A stretch of 44,335 nucleotides of DNA from Ectocarpus siliculosus (GCA_000310025.1 FN649738.1:1802102-1846436), one strand, 5' to 3'; positions 1-12,420 are shown, numbered from the stretch's first letter. The notes: generated by a model from the letters alone, not told the origin. Numbers and translations are program-made.

Positions 1-1310
1 CAAGAAAAAAGTCAAAAAGTCAACACCGCAACGCACTTCGGTTCACGTTTGCAGGCCGTGTGCATTCAAAACTGGACAATATGATCTGTTTCTGGTACGC
101 GAGCAGAGGGCATGTATATGATCACACGCCATTGGCTGCAGTTTGTGGATGTCGACGGCGTAAAGCCTCTCTCTGGCATGCGTTTTGAACTGGTCACACA
201 TGCAGCAGGCGCAAAAACGGCTCTTTTCGGCCCAAAGGCAAGAACGTCAGCAGAGCAATGTGGCAGGGTTGACGTTTTCGGCTCGTGTGCGGCCAACACG
301 ACGCAGAACGCCCTGAATTTTAGATACCTGCAGAGGGTTTGTGCATGGCCTAATGATACTGGCCTCTGTTTGGCCAGCAGACGGTGTAGTTCCTCGTTCT
401 GGCACGATCGGGGTGTGACCAGGGGGTACCCCCCCCCAATTCCTAACTGGAAATTATCAGCCGATCCAGTTTGGAAAATGGGCCTATTTTCGAACGCGGC
501 AGCTGGGATCCCAGGAAATATTCGGCGATTTGGAATTTGGGCGTTTGGAATTGGCCAAATTCCTTCGCGCAAGACGCTCAAATAATTATTTGGGCTGAGA
601 AAAGAACCCCCCCCCAAAAAAAAATCCCGAAATAATCACGACGTAAGACTCGGCCTAAGGCTGAGTCTTGCGGTGTGATTATTTCCGGATTGGATTTGGG
701 GGGGGGGTCTTTTCTGAGTCAAAAAAATAATTTGGGCGTCTTACGGGTAGGAAAATGCATTTTCCAACAGCCCAAAATTCAACAGCGCAGTTTCCAACAG
801 CGATTCCGGCCGGCTTGTTCGAAAATTGGCCCATTTTCCAACAGCGATCCTGTTGGAAAATCGCTGTTAGAAATGGAGGGGGGTACCCCCTGGTCACACC
901 CCGATCGTGCCAGAACGAGGAACTACACCATCTGCTTGCCAAACGGAGGCCAGTATCATTAGGCCATGCACAAACCCTCTGCAGGTCTCTAAAATTCAGG
1001 GCGTTCTGCGTCGTGTTGGCAGCACACGAGCCGAAAACGTCAACCCTGCCACATTGCTCTGCTGCCGTTCTTGCCGTTGGGCCGAAAAGAGCCGTTTTTG
1101 CGCCTGCTGCATGTGTGACCAGTCAAAACGCACGCCAGAGAGAGGCTTTACGCCGTCAACATCCACAAACTGCAGCCAGTGGCGTGTGATCATATACATG
1201 CCCTCTGCTCGCGTACCAGAAACAGATCGTTTGGCCAGTTTTGACTGCACACGGCCTGTAAACGTGAACCGAGTGTGTTGCGGTGTTGACTTTTTGGGCT
1301 TTTTTCTTGT
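1..1310. repeat. Large foldback (inverted repeat), two arms of about 650 bases
   Basis: Bases 1-655 are, with scattered mismatches, the reverse complement of about 660-1310. The axis is near 658, where AATAATCAC..GTAAGACTCGG faces its complement ending in GTGATTATT. Matching blocks include a purine/pyrimidine-rich segment beside the axis with G or C runs, a GGGGTACCCCC block (near 423 and 880), and the outer sequence that also forms the tandem units at 1134-1735. The open frames here (for example 112-585 on + and its mirror at 996-1250 on -) translate to the same non-repetitive protein-like string only because the DNA is mirrored, and I see no known domain. The window starts inside the element, so its outer left end is not visible. 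Confidence 0.85.
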
Positions 1311-1740
1311 TCCGCCCCGTGTTTGCTCCGTGTGTCACCCGCTACCAGTCCACAACACATGCCAGAGGGAGGCTTTCGGCCGATGACATCCACAAACTAC
1401 TGCCAATGGCGTGTGATCATACACAATCGCTCTGCTCGCGTCCCAGAAGCAGAGCGTGTTGTCCAGTTTTGATTGCACGCGGCCTGTAAACGTGAACCGA
1501 AGTGTGTTGCGATGTTGACTTTTTCTAACGTTGCCTTTTTTTTTCTGGTTGCTCCGAGCGTGATCAGTCCACAACGCATGCCAGAGAGAGGCCTTCGGCC
1601 GACGGCATCCACAAACTGCAGTCACTGGCGTGCGATTATATATATGCCCTCTGGAGGCGACCCAAAAACAGGGCACTCGGTGTCTTGTTGGTCGCACACG
1701 AGCCAAAACCGTGAACTGAAGCACGTTGTGACCCACAAAG
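1134..1740 (+). repeat. Three tandem units of about 219-227 bases
   Basis: Units begin at the shared word GCCAGAG at about 1134, 1361 and 1580, giving periods of 227 and 219 bases. Each unit reads GCCAGAG(A/G)GAGGC, then a block ending in CATCCACAAACT, then a variant of TGGCGTG(T/C)GAT, then GTAAACGTGAACCGA or a decayed form of it. The first unit is also the outer part of the right foldback arm, so the array extends from the foldback. After the third unit, AATAATCACGACGTAAGA (about 1873) repeats the sequence found at the foldback axis (about 632). This suggests that the element boundary has been duplicated. Confidence 0.8.
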
Positions 1741-2269
1741 ACCTGAATCGGCCCTTTTTTCCCCTGAGAAAAAAATCTGTCTCGAGGAACCGTAAGACAG
1801 TCGTTTGGATCCAGATAATTTTTCCCTTGCAGACCACCCCCTCTCGACCGAGAGCAAAACAAAATCTCCGAAATAATCACGACGTAAGATTCGACCTTAA
1901 TGGTAAATTATGCCGCGATTTTCGTACTCCGTTTTGGAAAGTTGACCAATCCTAGACCTCCAGAAGCGGCAGTAGAAATTACAGTATTAGAAACGGTTGT
2001 ACACCCTTCCCCCATCAGAACATTAGCAAGGCACGCATCTCCACAGAATCCAGAGTAGAGAAAGTTTGTGTGTTGTGTGCAAACGTACACATTCAGCAGT
2101 AGTTGCACACAGAGTTCAAGGTTTCTCGTCACTTGCACTGCTGCATGTACACGTCCTTCTCTCGCTGTACATCGTTTTACCTACGCTTGGTGCATGGCGT
2201 TCTTCTTCCTGCTTGTGTTTGCCCAGTGCGCTGCAGCAGTTCAGTCCAGAGACTTGAGGTGTGGGCGCG

Positions 2270-5200
2270 ATGGAGTCTCCTCTCGCGGAGGTGGCGTCAC
2301 CTCCCGTGGAGGAGCCTCCTGGAGAGGAGCCTGGAGACGCCCACGGCGACGCCTGGTCGTGCCCAATCTGCTTCATGTGGTTCGATATGCCTGTCTCTCC
2401 TCCATGCCAACACACTTTTTGCGCCGGAGTGAGTGTACCAGAGATGTGTTGCAGCGTTCCCACCTTGGAGGACAGATCACTGGCTGTTCTCATTGCAGAA
2501 GCCTGGGAGCGGTTTTTGCCAGTTCCAGGAACCACCTTGGGTATATCGTTTACTACATGCCAACTCTGCCACACTGCTGAGGTCATGCCTGCCTTTGAAA
2601 AACTATATCTCCATGCTACCTTAAGGCATCCACAATTTGCGGTGCGCTGTTGTTGACAGTGTTTGAAGTCCGTCGTGAGGGCAGCGGCACACCGACAACG
2701 TCGAAGTGGGAACACGGGACCTTCGGGACCTGCATGTCCCCTGTGTAGGTGGGTTTGAAATACGAGACAGCGGCCACATTCACTTTGCACTACAACGTAG
2801 CTTCTGGCGCCGAGATTACCCTCCGGTACGTCTTGAAATGCTGCTCGACCATTTGTTATTAGAACGGCTCTTTCTCATGTACCGCGTTTCTTGTGCTCTT
2901 CGAATAGGGAACCATTCACCCCCGAAGTCGTTCAGCCCTCGGCTCGGATCTTTGAAGAGATGCTCAAGGCGACTGTCACGTGTCGGAATGGCGACTGCGC
3001 AGCCCAATTTTGCCCGCTACGTTGGAAGAAGCACCAGGTAAATCACTCCATCCCCGTTGGATCACCCTCATTGCATTCGACGTGTGGTTGTATTCGATGG
3101 GTGGAGGTGATCGTGTTTTAGATTTTGATCGTCTTGAATATTTGAATGTTTGCTGCCCTTTTGCCGTGTGCTTTGTCGGTCTTTGCCGGTTTCAAGGGAT
3201 GAAGCGATGTAATTTGACCAAGACAATATCGGCGTTGGGTCTGCCGGGCGTTGTCGAAGGGGACGAAAAAAGTGCTCATATCATAACAAGACGTCAGACT
3301 TGTATTTCCTCGTTAGGGTGATGTACAGTAGGAAGCTCCATTCACCGGCAGTGGCCCGTGAGCTGCAACAATTGCTCATGACATAAGACGTCAAAGCAAG
3401 CCCGGACGTTGTCTGGTGGTATGAGTTCACACGAGCAGCAATCCCTGAAGGCCCTGATGAAAACTCGCTTGCTGTTGCATTGCTCTCTTTCAACAGACGG
3501 CACAAAGGGGGCGGCACCTCCTGCGGAGAGGCCAATAAGACTCATCCCCCGATAGTTCTATCCCAGGGAACTGCAGCTTCCACGATAGCCTATTCCTTCC
3601 CTAAAGTCATCGTTCAGATCCGTATTCAGCAGCTTGCACGTGCTACAACAGCTCATGATCGAGCTTTGCTGTTTCATGTGCCCTTGGCAGGAGGAGTGCC
3701 CCTCGGCGGTAGTGCAATGCATGCACCACCTGGTGGGGTGCGAGTGGAAAGGCGCCAGACGGGATCTCTCATTGCACGTGGAAGGATGCGCGTACGAGAA
3801 GATTAAAGGCTTGATTCCTCGTGTTTCGGCCTCTCTGAAGCAGATTCACGCACAGGTTCGTAACAACGTCTCTTGGTCCGTTCTTTCTAGCTGCCAGCAA
3901 ACCGTGCTCCCGGTATGGAGTACGATTGGCCGAGGTAGTAACGCATCTAGTTGGAGTGGGCATTAATCTTGCTTCGAACTTCTTCTGCCTCTGCCCAGGT
4001 GCACCAACTAGAAGCCAGAGTTATGGCACAAAACGCTGCCGTCGCGAACACTCGCGCTCTGCTGGCACATCAACGACGAGCCGGATCGGTATTTCCGGCG
4101 GTTTATGCGCTTCTTTGGCGCCCTCCCAACTGGCGATTATACCAATCTCCTAGGCCGGTAAGAAACTGAGCGTATCCAGTACCCAGTATGCTCTTCCTTG
4201 TGCCTTGATTTCGACATGTATTGCGAATCTAACACTTTGGGCTGTCAGGTGCATGATTTCACACTACGGGTGGTACCTTCTTGTTATTCGCCACACGCCT
4301 AACCTCTGTTCCGTTTTTTGTCTGCTTGCTGCAGGGCGGTGGTGTCTTGTCCAACGTGACGCTCATCTGCCTCGCGCCCATCCTTTTCTTAGCTCTGTGT
4401 GGAGCTGGGGTGTTCGGTGGAGGCGGTGGGCTGGTGGTGGAGGAACGTGCTGTATGTTTGGTAGGGGTGGCTATTTTGGGCTTTGTGGCACTTCTGGAGC
4501 ACGACAATGAGTCTCCATATCACGAGTTGCAAACTCCTTCACTGCTCAAGGGCCTGGCAATCGGCGAGTTTTTGCTAGAGGGCACTGCGCGGTCAATGGT
4601 TTACTTCGCCCTGAAAGGACTGCCTGACTGGAAAAGGACGGCCGCCCTCCTGTTCCTGCTGGCCCCGCTCTTTTACCCAACCGTTGTTCAGGCTGTCCAC
4701 CGCTTCGAGGTGAGAAAATGCAACGAGTACAGATAGCGCCCGCACGTATGAACTTAGCAGTTAAGAAAATGAGACTCGAAAAAATCAGAAGCTAAGGACT
4801 TGAGCACCATTTGTGAGCCCGGTTAAGAACCCCCACACTAAAACCTATATAGCAGCCATTTGTAGCCCACAAGAGGATGATCAGCAAAATAAGAACCCCA
4901 GCCTCGGCCGAAACCAGAGGTTCTTAAGTGCGGGCGCCATCTGTATTTTCTGTTTCAACATTCAACCAGCGAGCTTTCTGCATTTTTTGGCATCAACAAC
5001 CGACCATCCTCTTGTACGCGCCAGGTGCAAGTCAAGAACGCCCACAACCAGGCACAACGCGCACGAGCCCAACCTCCCTTGCCGCCGGTTGAGCCAGTAG
5101 CTGTTAAGACTCACGACACGGTGGTGAACGGAGTTGTTCGGGGAACAACCATGCTTTTGATGAACCCGGTGCCCGCACTTGTGGGCGAGGTCTTGGCCAA

Positions 5201-6024
5201 ACTTGGTGTCTTTGTCGTTTCCGCTGCGCTGGGGCCAGAGAAGCTGGATGCCTTTTTGGAGCACGTGTGGTGAGTTTTCGCCCTCACCCTTCCTTTGAAG
5301 GAGGACCTTGGATTCCAATATAGTTGTGGAAATTACGCCGCGTGTCGACGCCGCTAACATCTTTTGGGACACGCATGTTGTAATTTCCAACGGATGGTCG
5401 TAGGTTGGTCATGAGCGCTGGTATTGCTCTGGACGACAAAGCACGCCTCAAGAAGCGGCACGATTCCATCTTTCGGGATCTGAGAACGCCACTACCGAAC
5501 ATGACGGACCGCACAACAAGGCGGCTCATCGCTGCGGTCTGCGTGTGCCTGTTCGCCACAATCGTGACCTTTTTCAGGTGAGCACCACCGTTCTGGCTTG
5601 GAATTGAAATCGTGTGTATCCCAGCGAACGTTTGTGGACGAAGGGGAGGAGCTGGTATACAGTATCGTAACGATTTCTGAACTTGAATGGTCTTTCGCTT
5701 GATTGAAGATTGGTCCCGTTGAGATGCACGACTACACTCAAACCCGAACGGCCGCTCCCTTGTTTCGTTGTGTTTTGTCGTCACAGAGATATCTTGCAAA
5801 TGGTGGGCTACAGCCGGCTCCTTCTCTCGGTCCTGGACAGCGCTCATTTCAGATGGGAGCTTCACATAGGTCGAGTAGTGATGGGATCACTCCAACAAAC
5901 GAGAACGAACCAGGACCCCAACTTCGCCAGGACCCGTGCACGTGACCTACTCCGTTCACGCCTGTTGCTGCTGTGGGTTGTTGTGGGGTCGTCATTTTTT
6001 CTACTTTTTATGCTGACTTCGTGA
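2270..6024 (+). CDS. RING finger / TRAF-type zinc finger protein with C-terminal multi-pass membrane region (9 exons)
   Basis: Proposed exons are 2270-2428, 2660-2748, 2908-3037, 3691-3855, 3999-4157, 4335-4709, 5025-5269, 5404-5577 and 5787-6024. All junctions keep phase and give about 577 residues. Residues 31-82 form a C3HC4 RING (CPIC, CQHTFC plus AGC, then CPLC), the E2-binding fold of ubiquitin ligases. Residues 108-166 form a TRAF-type zinc finger pair (CRNGDC, WKKHQEEC, GCEWKG, HVEGC then YEKIKG). A short helical segment follows at about 177-205. Hydrophobic stretches at about 242-263, 271-288, 336-356, 482-498 and 556-575, with a weaker one at 410-428, look membrane-spanning. The likely role is a membrane-anchored E3 ubiquitin ligase with the RING in the cytosol (inference). 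The final exon could instead be spliced at the GTGAGT at 6021, because the stop codon overlaps that donor-like site. The ATG at 2270 is the first in frame with the RING. Confidence 0.87.
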
Positions 6025-7019
6025 GTCCTGTGTCCTTTGCAGCTTAGACTCGGTTTGTTTTATCTACTAAGTTGCTTCGTGTGTCGATAGGATGGACGTT
6101 GGTCGGCGTGAAATGTTGTGGATTCGAAACACACGACATCTGTTTGCTGTAGTTGTCGCGGGAAAGCACGCACAAGACGCACATGCTCTTCTTCAGCACT
6201 TGCTGTAGGTGTGTCAGGGATGCTGCTAGAGTATAGTTTAGTATCTCCTGTGTACGTTGTGACAATGTTGTTGAAAGGGGACTCACAGCTGTGACGATCG
6301 GTGCGTAGGTCAAACATGCGAAGATTTTCGATTTTCCATCTACACAGTCTACAGAAATGAGCACCACACCGAACGTGTCCCTGCTGCTGCTATTCTAACC
6401 AGAATCACCCAGAATCACTATCAAGTGTGGGAGTGAGTTATTCTGCAGCGCTTTTACTTGACAAGAATGGATGAGAGTTCAGGTGGGGCCACCACCAAGA
6501 AGAAGAGAGCGGGGCTTCCAAATGCCTGCCGAAAATAATCAACTTTGAACAACAGCCGAGCATCATGTACACGACAAGCTCGCCGGTAGCGCCGAGATAA
6601 GGATATGGCCATATGGCCTCGACCCAACATCATTGGCGGTTCGAGTGCGGACCTGCACGCATATAGAACCTCCTAACAAGAACGCCATGGAGATTCGAGG
6701 CCAAAGCTCGTGTTATTTGAAACATCGTTTTGAGAGATGAATTTGTCCTTTCACCTTGCGCTCCTTGCGCAGAGTTTTCCGAAACTGTTGCTGTGTACGG
6801 CTGTACTTGTAGTAAACTGCGGTAGTGGGATGATCGTGGCTTGAACTGGCGACTCGCGTGCACTGCCCATGGAGTCCCAAGTCAGGTCCTAGGTCCCAAT
6901 GTCCTAATGTCCCAATTTGAGATTTGAATTTTGAGAAGCTCCTGGGCTGGGTAGGTGAGTCGGTGACAATCCCGAATCGCAACAAAAGAGAGTTCTAGAT
7001 GCCTCGAACTTTTTGGACT

Positions 7020-7075
7020 TCCGCCGCGTTCCGCGTTCCGCGTTCCGCGTTCCGCCTTCCGCCTTCCGCCTTGGC
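7020..7075 (+). repeat. Short tandem repeat, unit TTCCGCG to TTCCGCC
   Basis: About seven head-to-tail copies of a 7-base unit. The first copies read TTCCGCG and the later ones TTCCGCC. It sits in the noncoding gap upstream of LENG1. Confidence 0.85.
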
Positions 7076-7374
7076 CTTCCTCCCCATGTCCCATGTCCCA
7101 CATATACCCAGTCTCTACAGTCCAGTCCTATGTCCCGAGACCCGTACTCCGTACTCACACCGTTCATCCATCAACAACCCAGCTCTTCAGGCGAGCTGAA
7201 GGTGAGGGCACTGACGAGGACGAAGAAAAATCAATCTGCCCTATGCTACCTGTAACTCCTCTTTTGTGTTCAGCACGTATCAAGGGTGACTTTTCGCGGA
7301 CCGATGATTAGACCATGAACAGTGCGTCGAGTAATTGCGAGTGCACGTCCCGCCAGCTCTGAATGTTAATATTC

Positions 7375-7475
7375 TGACTCTCTGTCTCTGTCTCTGTCTG
7401 CGTCTCTCTCCCTGTCTCTCTCGGTGTGCCCCTGTCTCTCTCTCTGTCTCTCTCTTGTCTCCCTCTCTCTCCTCT
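7375..7475 (+). repeat. CT-rich microsatellite (CTGTCT/CTCTGT)
   Basis: An imperfect run of CTCTGT and CTGTCT words lies about 150 bases upstream of the LENG1 start codon. The strand is almost pure pyrimidine with regularly spaced G. Confidence 0.85.
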
Positions 7476-7626
7476 GTCAAAGTAAGCTCGAATTTGTTTG
7501 TTGCGTTGATTGTTGACCGCTACACCCGCCAGGATTTGCGTCTCGTTAGGTACAGCAGTAGGCGGCGCCTGTCTCGTCTCATCCTCTGGATATATCAACC
7601 TCTGGATATCAACAACAACCAAGACA

Positions 7627-10600
7627 ATGAGCGGACGTTTGATTATATTGCCAAAGAAAAGCTGGCATCCCGGAAAACGGGAGAATATCGAGAAAGTCCT
7701 TCGAGATGAGAGGCTGGCTGCCGAGGAGGCAGCAGCGGCTCGGGAGAGGGCGAGGGAAATTACCCAGGAAGGAATTGTGGAAACCCTGACAAAGAAAAGG
7801 TAAGAGGGCGCATGGATTGCACAGGAGGAGTACAACCCATAATCCGCACCCCTTTCCGTTTGCGATAAGAAGGGCTCTGTACCCGTGAGTAGATGCTCAG
7901 CGTCCCGTTTGTAGACGTCACTAGGTATTCCGGTGCTGGAAGTAGACTGTAGAGCTTGCGCAAATACTTGGGGACAAGCGGTTCCCGGTTTGTGATCGCT
8001 ATGCCACATGTACGTGGGCCGAGTTGGTGTATACCCCCCATTTCTCTCATGTACCATATATATTGCAGAACTGCTGTGGCATACTTCATGGAACTTCAGT
8101 GTGGGCATCTAGCACCACGTATGTCAAAATAAATGTGCATGGGTGAGCAGGCCACTTGAATCCCACGTGCGTGAGTGATGACGAGCAATAGCTCAAGTCG
8201 CTTCAAAACCACCTGAGCGCGAGGCTCCATGACTCCTACGACGACTCGTGCGACTAACGCTATCCGTTCCATTTATAGCATAGTATGACAGCATCCTCCC
8301 GGCCCTACGAGAACCATTTCTCTATGCGCAAGGGGGGGCGCCATCTCCACCGCCGATGGAACAACAGCAACTGCTGTGGTTGGAAGGGAAAAGTGTGAAC
8401 GACCCACGATAGCACCAGCAGCATCTCCGAATTCGAGACCTCGGACGACTCCAACGAGAAGGTCGTGACGGGGGCACCATTGTTTTGGATGGGAAGGGGG
8501 GACAGAAAATCTGTAGTGTGGTACGCGGTCCTTTCTCAATATGGGGGATAGCTACATAGTTATCCTACCTCCACCAAGCACGTATGGGTCATTTTGAAGA
8601 GCATCATGATGTTTTCATGCAAGCACCACGGTGGTGAGCAAATTTTAACATGCTCCTTCCGAAGTTGGGGGATACTGTATATATGTTGGTCTTTGATATG
8701 GCAAGTTGATTAAATTTTCACCACCCAAAGGCGCATCATGGAATCATCGAACACGTGGTGCTTGCATGAAAACACTTTCACGTTCGAAATAACGATTCGT
8801 GCGAGAGAATTCGTCCTGGCGATCTGATTGAGAAGAACGGATCCGCGTTTTGCGGTATAGGCTTGCTCTTTCCCTTCCCATCCAATGGAAGGTTACCTGT
8901 CCTCTTCACGGCCTTTGTCGCCGAGGTCGGTGAAAACCCGTGCCGGTGCTACTGCCGTTGTCAATGTTGTTCCCTTCGCATCGGTGCTGAGGTTTTAGTG
9001 GCGACGGAGATGGGTGGCCCGGTTGGTCATCGAGGAAACCTTCTTCCTGGCAGGATGTTGTCTTGAATATCTTCTTCGAGGGTTTTCCACCCAGCCGTCG
9101 TTGGAGTCTTGACGCCTAGCGCTCGGCTCATTTTGGAGCGGGTTGCTTTAGAGCTCGTCGTCACATGTTTGATATTTACATTTCTTCATCAGCTTCGACG
9201 ACCCTTGTCTCGATCCTCGATTTGGCTTCAGCGGTCTTGACAAACTTGAGGGTGCCTTCAACGGTGGGCTTGGAGCGCAAGCTTTGGCGTCGTGCAAGCG
9301 AGGGATGGACACAGAGGGTTGGGGAGGAAGGTGTTGATGTGTGGTGCGATGATGTGGGAATGTCCTGGTGTGTGTTTTCCTCTGAAAACATAGATGTCGC
9401 CGTGATCGCTTTCACTCACCGTTCACTTCCGAAATAATTGTTACCATGTTCCGTACCTTTACAGTTCGCTACTGCTGTGCCCCTCAATAATTGGACGATT
9501 TGTTACAGCCGCATCCTATATCAGCTCGTGCGTCGATTCACAACAATAGTTTACATTTGTACACTATACAAGTAGTGGATGGGAAAGGAGATATGACAGG
9601 GCTACCATCTGCTGGGTTCTCTTGGAGTGCGACGGGCTGCTGCACAGCAGTCACAAGTATTCCCAAACGGGAAGACAAGCCTATACGACGCTTGTTCGAC
9701 GTAAGGGCATGGTAACACTGCCATGAACAGTGATGCTGGCCACTTTCGCAGTTTGGTTGGTATACGAGGCTCGGTGCCAAGTATCCCAACACGTATCTCG
9801 GAGAGAGGTGTGTTCTCTATTTCTGATCACAGTAGAAATCGCCACCAAACCTGACCATTTCGCTGATTTGCTGTTGCAAAGTTGAGGAGGAACTAACGTA
9901 TCACTTAACTAATTCTCGCCTCGTGCAACTTTATTAATAGGTCGGCTTCCGAGACAATCGAAGGCGAGGCAAACGCGGCCTCAGGGACGCCGGCCAGCCG
10001 GAGGCGACGAGGTCAAGACAAGCGACGAAGTCAAGACAGGGACGAGGAAGCTCTCGGAGGAAAGGGGCAAGGCTGGGGAGCTACGCTCCAGCATGTTAAC
10101 TTGTTCAGTGACGCCGAACGAGAGGCGGGAAAGATCCTTGGGCAGAACAGTGACCATCAGCGCGAAAAAAAAGAGCAGGAACTGCAAAGACAACAGCGCT
10201 CGGGGCTAGCTCCCACCGCTCTTGGTGAAGGATCGGCTGAGCTGAAAGATAAGGAGTCCCAACCTTGGTACACCCAACTACAACCACAGTCGACCGCGTG
10301 CGTGTCGAAGGTAGCGGCACGCACGGTTCGGCTGGGAAGAGAGGTGACGGGACAAGAGGCGGAAGAGGCCATCAAGAGAGATCAGGGGCGAAAGGGCCAG
10401 GCAGATCCCATGGGCTCCTTGTTTCGATCTGGGGCGCAACCGATGCGAGGGAGTCTGCCTTTGGAAAGAAGGGGAACGTCTTACCAGCCGGAAGCGGCCA
10501 CGGCAAACCTGCCTGGCGCTGCCGGGTTGTGTGTGGATGAAGCCACTTCACACAGCAACAGAGGAAAACACGCCGGGAAGGCCAAGAAAGTCAAGAAGGA

Positions 10601-11118
10601 CAAGAAGGGCAAGAGGGACAAGAAGAAACACGCCAAAGAGAAAAGACATTCCACAGAGACGCGGACACGCAGCGATCGGGATAGATTCGCCAGGAGACAC
10701 AGCGACAGTGCTGCCGGGTTATCTGGAGGCCGCGCGGATGAAGCGACGGATGCTCAACGTGAACAAAAATTGGTGAGATCACATCAATCAAATTGCGGTG
10801 ATTTTTAGCGAAGACAGTGCCATCACCTCTGGGGTGTCTTTTTGTAGCCCGCCCCACCTTACCCTTCTTCTTGGCGTGAATCATCTCACGAAAATTTGCT
10901 CTCATCGGGCGTGTTGTTGTTGATGTTCGACATCTCGTGCTGCCGCGCAGAAGGATCTGCGTAGCCGACGCTTGGCGCGTGAAGGTGGTGAACGAGAGCG
11001 ACAGATTCGACTCTTAGCTGAACGGGAGATGGCTGGCCAATCCCTTCCGGACGAGCGAACGAGGGCCTACAACAACCAGTACAACGCTCCTGCTGCTCGG
11101 CAAAATAGAATTCGATGA
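7627..11118 (+). CDS. LENG1: LENG1-like protein, CIR_N domain (3 exons)
   Basis: Exons are 7627-7799, 9941-10772 and 10951-11118, phases 2 and 0, giving 390 residues. The N-terminus ILPKKSWHPGKREN with the following Glu/Arg-rich helix is the CIR_N signature shared by LENG1 and CIR proteins. In exon 2, LQHVNLFSDAER, then a Lys/Glu-rich stretch and KESQPWY, match the middle of LENG1. Exon 3 starts with a Leu/Arg-rich helix and ends with RTRAYNNQYNAPAAR, the conserved LENG1 tail (RRYNSQFNPQLARR in animals). LENG1 is a nuclear protein associated with the spliceosome in other eukaryotes; its exact role is poorly defined. Lys-rich repeats (KKVKKDKKGKRDKKK) at about residues 250-275 look like a nuclear localisation region. 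Intron 1 is 2.1 kb and holds a foldback repeat. The ATG at 7627 immediately precedes the domain. Confidence 0.92.
8275..9066. repeat. Foldback element inside LENG1 intron 1
   Basis: The inner arms are clear. TGTTTTCATGCAAGCACCACG at about 8610-8631 is mirrored by CGTGGTGCTTGCATGAAAACA at about 8754-8774. The outer arms (about 8275-8540 against 8850-9066) are diverged but share ordered matches when one is reverse-complemented, such as TTTCCCATCCAA, CCGAGGTC, GCTGGTGCT / GCCGGTGCT and GAGATGG. This looks like an old foldback transposon carried in the intron. No transposase-like frame is visible. Confidence 0.65.
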
Positions 11119-12420
11119 AAAAGAAGAAAGTTGCGAAAACATGAGAAGAGCCGAAGACAAACAAGCTGTTATCAGATATTGCAATGAGTGTTCGCCTGTT
11201 CGCTGCACCTAAATAGTCAGCACCTATGTCAACGACGGGAGTCTGTATCTCTCAGGATTATGGCTGGTGAGTGGCTACTCAAAAAGCGTAAGTTTGCATG
11301 AGTCTGTCCAACGTGCTTGATTGCGTCACATTCGCCTGCATCACAAGGAAGCAAAATGGCCTGTAGAAGACAGATGTAGTCCTTCCTGTCCATGCCATTC
11401 GTCAGCCGCGTTTTCCCCAGCTCCAGCGTTGCTGGTGCTTTCTCCAGAGAAAAACCGAAGAAACGATTTGCGGAAGTTCGTGGCGATGACACACGGAACA
11501 ATAACTACTGAGCCAGGTTAGAGCCGCCATCACTTGAGGAGGGTGGATTTGTCCGATCCACTGCTGTGAGCCCCACCAGCACGATCACACACCGGCATCA
11601 TCGACGACGGTGATACAAGTCTGTGTCGCCACGTCGTGTACATTGATTTCCAACAAATTCGACCACACTCTTTGGACAAGGGAACGGCTGAAGCATTCTC
11701 GTGATAAAGACAAGGGCAAGCACTACCGAGATAAATAAATTACAAACTCCAATGTGTGGCATTCCTCCTACTACGTGAGTGACGGGTTGACACGTCTAGA
11801 ACACACAGACAGACGAAACGTAGAACCACACTGACGACGTCCAGAACGCACTTAATTCATAGCATCGAACAGACGACGGAACGATTGGTTTCGATGTCTT
11901 GAGCTGCAGTACCGACAAAAGAAAGTGGAGGAGAAAAAATAATTCATCAAGACGCCCTCAATCAGAGGGAAGACGGCTAGCCCCCGAAGGATGGATGGGT
12001 GCGGTATGTACACTCGACATGGTGTGCAGCATGTTGTTGTTGTCACGTACACCCCTTTGTACGAGGTGCCAGAGCAATCGTAATCATTGGCCGCGCTAAA
12101 TACTAATGACATAGGCTGGTCCACCGTGATCGGGTGATCGTGTGCAGCAAGACTGGTGTGGATACATAGAGCCAGTGCATATCCTCAATGTGCTGTGTGC
12201 TGTGTACGCGGTTTTATTTAGTCGGTACGCAAATGCATTTCCCGGAGCCCCCCTTGTTGGCCCGTCAAGCGTGTGCGGTGCTGCATACACCTCCAACCGC
12301 AGTGAGCCAGCCTGACTTCTGGTAACCGTAACTGCTGCAGTGCACTTGCACGCTTGTCTTGTTCGTTCTAACCACCGTGCTTGTCCTGTCGCCGGACGGG
12401 AGCTCAACTCACTTTCAGCG
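11119..12420. other. Intergenic stretch, no gene recognised
   Basis: This lies between the LENG1 stop and the bL32 start, two genes on the same strand. Open frames are below about 100 codons and none carries recognisable residues. It should hold the LENG1 3' untranslated region and the bL32 promoter. No repeat family seen elsewhere in the window was noticed here. Confidence 0.55.

Larger units (their letters stand above)
6025..7626. other. Intergenic stretch with simple repeats, no gene recognised
   Basis: This lies between the membrane RING gene and LENG1. Open frames on both strands are short and show no family features. From about 6875 to 7140 the sequence is built from variants of GTCCCA and CCTATGTCCC. 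At 7020-7075 there is a TTCCGCG/TTCCGCC array, and at 7375-7475 a CTGTCT/CTCTGT array. The 5' untranslated region of LENG1 probably occupies the last part. Confidence 0.6.

Noticed and set aside
66-1386. Several overlapping open frames of 140-180 codons on both strands as genes
   Set aside because: They are mirror translations of the inverted and tandem repeats, have no recognisable family features and begin or end at repeat boundaries.
2801-2825. A 25-base exon coding SFWRRDYPP after the RING
   Set aside because: It looks attractive as a RING continuation, but it breaks phase with the next exon. Joining 2748 directly to 2908 keeps phase and gives CPLCREPF, the normal RING ending.
10591-10905. 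Antisense open frame opposite LENG1 exon 2
   Set aside because: It is the shadow of the lysine-rich coding run and has no features of its own.
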